NCBI GenBank assembly: GCA_016987375.1
Contig: PJRA01000272.1
Location: 1,361,102-1,425,101, forward strand
Source of the DNA: Brachionus koreanus
Taxonomy: Eukaryota > Rotifera > Eurotatoria > Ploima > Brachionidae
DNA length: 64,000 nt
Direction of reading: 5' to 3'
Part shown: positions 61,290 through 64,000 of the stretch, one piece after another
Position numbering within the stretch: the first letter of the stretch is position 1
Layout of the letters: each line of letters starts with the position of its first letter
The notes under the pieces: model-generated
What the model saw: the letters and a program-made list of their open reading frames with translations, nothing else
Database searches by the model: none
Told to the model about the DNA's origin: nothing
Translations under genes and position numbers: made by a program

Positions 61290-61990
61290 AATTGTTGATA
61301 CTTTCTGCTCAAGCTCTTCGTATTTTGGCTTTCTTTTATTTACATTGCCAGTTGTAAGAACGATAAGCTCGATAAACATATTTGGATAGTCTTAAATACT
61401 TTATTGCAAGCCATTGTACCAACCTTATTATTACTGGTCCTATGTATGCCTTTTTAGTCCTTTCATTTACATTCCACAAATCGGATATTTTGGTTCTTTT
61501 CTACCTCCTAAGCGGTCTCTATTTTTTATTCCTATATAATTATTTTCAAAATATTTGAAAATGGGCACTGCATCTTGGCGGATTGCTTTGCACTGTGACC
61601 GGGACAAACGCCAAAGCGGCAAGCATTTTACAATATGCACGAACGGGGCTACCAAGCTGATTATACTGAGATGCTAAGCCTTCATTTTGAATATGACCCT
61701 AAATGTTTATTTTCAAGTGAAAAAACAACCACAAATTTCAACTTCTGGAAAATTTTCATTTATCGCATTAATGACACCAATTTCAAAATCAACCGTAATA
61801 GTTTCAGGTTGACACTTAAAATTTTTTTTTAATTAGATAAAAAAAGAACCAAATAACTGCTCTCATGTTTATCAACAAGCAAGTCGTATGCTAATGGTAG
61901 ATTCTTTCCATTTTTTAGGACATAAAAGATAAATAATTGAGTAAAAATCTCTGGGGCAACATCGAAGGTTCAATTGCAAAGCCAATTGCG
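61290..61990 (-). mobile_element. Relic of a MULE transposase
   Basis: Minus-strand frames, broken by stops and shifts, carry AYCKMLAALAFVPV, FKYFENNYIGIKNRDRLGGR and EPKYPI followed by MWNVNERTKKA. These match the LLxMLxALAFVP ... YFExxYIGxxxRxxRxxPxFPIxxWNVYxR block at the C-terminal end of MULE transposases with FLYWCH fingers, common in invertebrates. The catalytic part upstream is barely readable. Confidence 0.7.
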
Positions 61991-63008
61991 ATATTCATTG
62001 AGAAGAATCACTCATGACTATTTTTACTTGAGATTTAATACTCGCCAAATGCTTTCGTTCTCTGTTAAAGATAACTGTTTTTTTCATTCCAAATGTAATA
62101 ACGCTACCAGGAAAATTAGGCCTTTCACTGCTATTGCATCGCCAAGTAATTTTATCATTCGTTTTGCATTTTTAACTGATTTTATATTCAAAATTTTATT
62201 TTTGAAAAAAACAGATTTTATTTTTAATTTAAAAAAAAAACACTTGTCGAAATAAGCTGTTATGAAAATAAGACTTGTAAAAATACAATCTTTTTTAAAT
62301 GAGACTTGTCAAAATCATTATTGAAAAAATAAAGAGCAATCCTTTTCAACTCACACGCGATTTTAAAAATGTTTAATAAAATTAAGAAATTAAACATAAA
62401 AATTTTGGTACAAAAATCTTATTTTCAGATTAGTAAAAAGGTAAGAAATCTTTAGTCTTATTTAAAATCTAAAAAATTATCAAAAGGTGTTTGGAATTTA
62501 TTCGTTGAGTTTGTTGCGTAGATTTGAAAGTTTTTTGTTATCAGGTCATCAAATACTCCATAATATCTCAGTTAAATATATCTATACCTTTCCTCTTTAT
62601 CCCTTTCCAGATCTCCTGGTAAATTTTTTAGATGAGATTAAGCTTGATTGTATTCAAGTTCGCCTTGGTAAATTTTTTTGAAATATTTAAAAAATAATTA
62701 TTTGAATAATAATGTGTTTATTCAGGAATTAGTTAAGGACTATTTTGAAACTTTAGTTAATAGCTATAGAGCTCCTAAGAAATAAAAAACCTTTGTTTAA
62801 TTTCTGTTTATGATTGGAAGATAAAAGGTTTTCTTTATAAATTTATTAATTTTAATTGTTACTTTTTATGCTTTTTTTATTATTAATAACTAGAACAACC
62901 TAGAGCTTTCTCCCAAAACCTGCTCCGAATCATTATTCTAAGATGCAAAAATTAAATAAATATTAGTAAAATTGATCACAGATTAAGCAATCTCTTAGAA
63001 AATTACTT

Positions 63009-63056
63009 NNNNNNNNNNNNNNNNNNNNNNNNNNNNNNNNNNNNNNNNNNNNNNNN
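63009..63056. other. Assembly gap (48 N)
   Basis: A run of N in repeat-rich DNA. Confidence 0.99.
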
Positions 63057-63351
63057 GGCTTCGATTCTTGATTTATTACGAATCCTACTCCTCTTTGTAG
63101 CTGTTATTTAATAATACAAAATTTTATCTGACTCTTAAAATTATTTCCATGTTATTCTTTTTCTTATTATCATATTACCTTATTTGTTTTACTTATTTTC
63201 ATAATACCTTCAATAGCCTAAATAGTCAATTCTTTAATTATTTGTTTCTCATCTTAATAATAATTTCTTATGTATTAAACGAACAATTCTTATTCAAGTT
63301 TAAAATATTTTAAACGTTTTTTTCTTTTAAATTTATACTTTTCTTTTTTTA

Positions 63352-63478
63352 TCTGAAGGAGCTTATGTTCGAACAAAAAAAAACAAATAAAAAAAAACCT
63401 AAACTGGTTTATTTTTTTGGTGTAATTTTATTATTTATTTATTTATTTGTTTTCTGTACCAAGCTAGAGCTCCTTCAG
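63352..63478. repeat. Two copies of the LINE tail facing each other
   Basis: A plus copy (atctgaaggagcttatgttc then gaacaaaaa, about 63352-63400) and a minus copy (tttgttttctgtaccaagc then agctccttcag, about 63425-63478) of the tail seen at 24351 meet tail to tail, joined by A/T-rich repeats. Confidence 0.6.
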
Positions 63479-63954
63479 AATAAAGTAAAAAATAAAATTA
63501 GAGTTAATAGAATAATAGATAAAATAAAATAAAGTAAATGAGCTAAAAAAATATTAAGAAAGTTTAAAAGACATAGGTTGTTGCATGTGACAGAAGTTTA
63601 CATAGCTGAAGCTTCATAGAAATAAGAGATTCTTGATATCTTGATTCAGAAAAAATGTTTTATTAGAAACGATAATTGAAATGTATTATTGTATTGATAA
63701 TTGACTTGTTTGTCCAAATTTAATTGTATAATCAAAGTAAATTCGTGCGCTTCTTACTCGTAAAATTCGTATTTATTTTTTATTTGATATTTTAGATTAG
63801 TTAATTTTTTAGTTTTCACACTTGTAAGATTTTTCTTTTTGATAATATTAACAAAGCACTATTTGGTTTCGTTATCCTAATATAGTAACACTAAGGATGG
63901 CGAAAGGGTTTTACCAAAATTTTTATCTTTATCTCCTTAATTGTATTAAACATT

Positions 63955-64000
63955 TTTATAATCGCATATAAGTTAAAAAGAAGGTTTTTAGACCATTCTG
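63955..64000 (+). repeat. LINE tail repeat, runs off the window
   Basis: Matches 50978-51020 (ttataatcgcat ... gaaggtttttagaccattctg) with few changes. Confidence 0.7.

Larger units (their letters stand above)
61991..63951. other. Intergenic, repeats and a gap
   Basis: No host exon recognised. A 64-codon frame at 62487-62681 has no recognisable motif and is likely chance. Confidence 0.4.

Noticed and set aside
62487..62681. 64-codon frame as a short gene
   Set aside because: No start context, family motif or neighbouring exon; length is within chance for this composition.
1..64000. CRISPR array, operon or prokaryotic mobile island
   Set aside because: No regularly spaced direct repeats; genes are spliced and eukaryotic throughout.

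Overview
The window is strongly AT-rich eukaryotic DNA from a small ciliated invertebrate. Genes are split by GT-AG introns, most about 45-60 bp, and are separated by AT-rich intergenic DNA full of decayed transposons. Gene content (EIF3B, ATM, NSUN5, PINX1, IQUB, a metabotropic glutamate receptor, a chitin-binding secreted protein) is animal. The base composition and gene style would suit a monogonont rotifer such as Brachionus, but that is inference and the species is not proven by the sequence. Exon boundaries below were worked out by hand from reading phase and protein family alignment from memory.

Layout. 0-5 kb: the last two exons of ATM (+), an unrecognised three-exon gene (-), a tRNA-Gln(UUG) gene and two decayed tRNA-Gln copies. 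5.7-11.4 kb: an intronless Asn/Ser-rich unknown protein (+) and EIF3B (-, five exons). 12 kb: two identical tRNA-Gln genes head to head in a perfect 121-bp inverted repeat, with flanks duplicated from the 2.5-kb tRNA locus. 13.3-15.9 kb: a secreted ADAM-type metalloprotease with ShK and EGF modules (+). 16.8-18.2 kb: PINX1 (+). 20.1-24.3 kb: a complete 13-exon fused gamma-beta-alpha urease gene whose nickel-binding and catalytic residues are all replaced (+). 25.5-28.4 kb: NSUN5 (+). 29.4-31.0 kb: a four-domain chitin-binding protein (+). 31-46 kb: a gene desert with LINE, Tc1, mariner and other relics. 46.0-55.3 kb: a metabotropic glutamate receptor (+), nine exons, with transposons in its large introns. 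55.9-59.9 kb: IQUB (-), seven exons. 60-64 kb: a TTAA-flanked MITE, a MULE transposase relic and LINE tails. Two runs of N mark assembly gaps.

The most striking item is the urease homologue. Its gamma, beta and C-terminal portions are well conserved, the reading frame is open across about 864 codons and every splice phase fits. Even so, each of the six metal ligands, the catalytic histidines and most of the active-site flap are gone. That is the signature of a pseudoenzyme kept for a non-catalytic role rather than a dead gene. The other genes are ordinary housekeeping or receptor genes and show no operon-like cooperation. Their interest lies in small departures from family consensus and in the transposons that sit in their introns.
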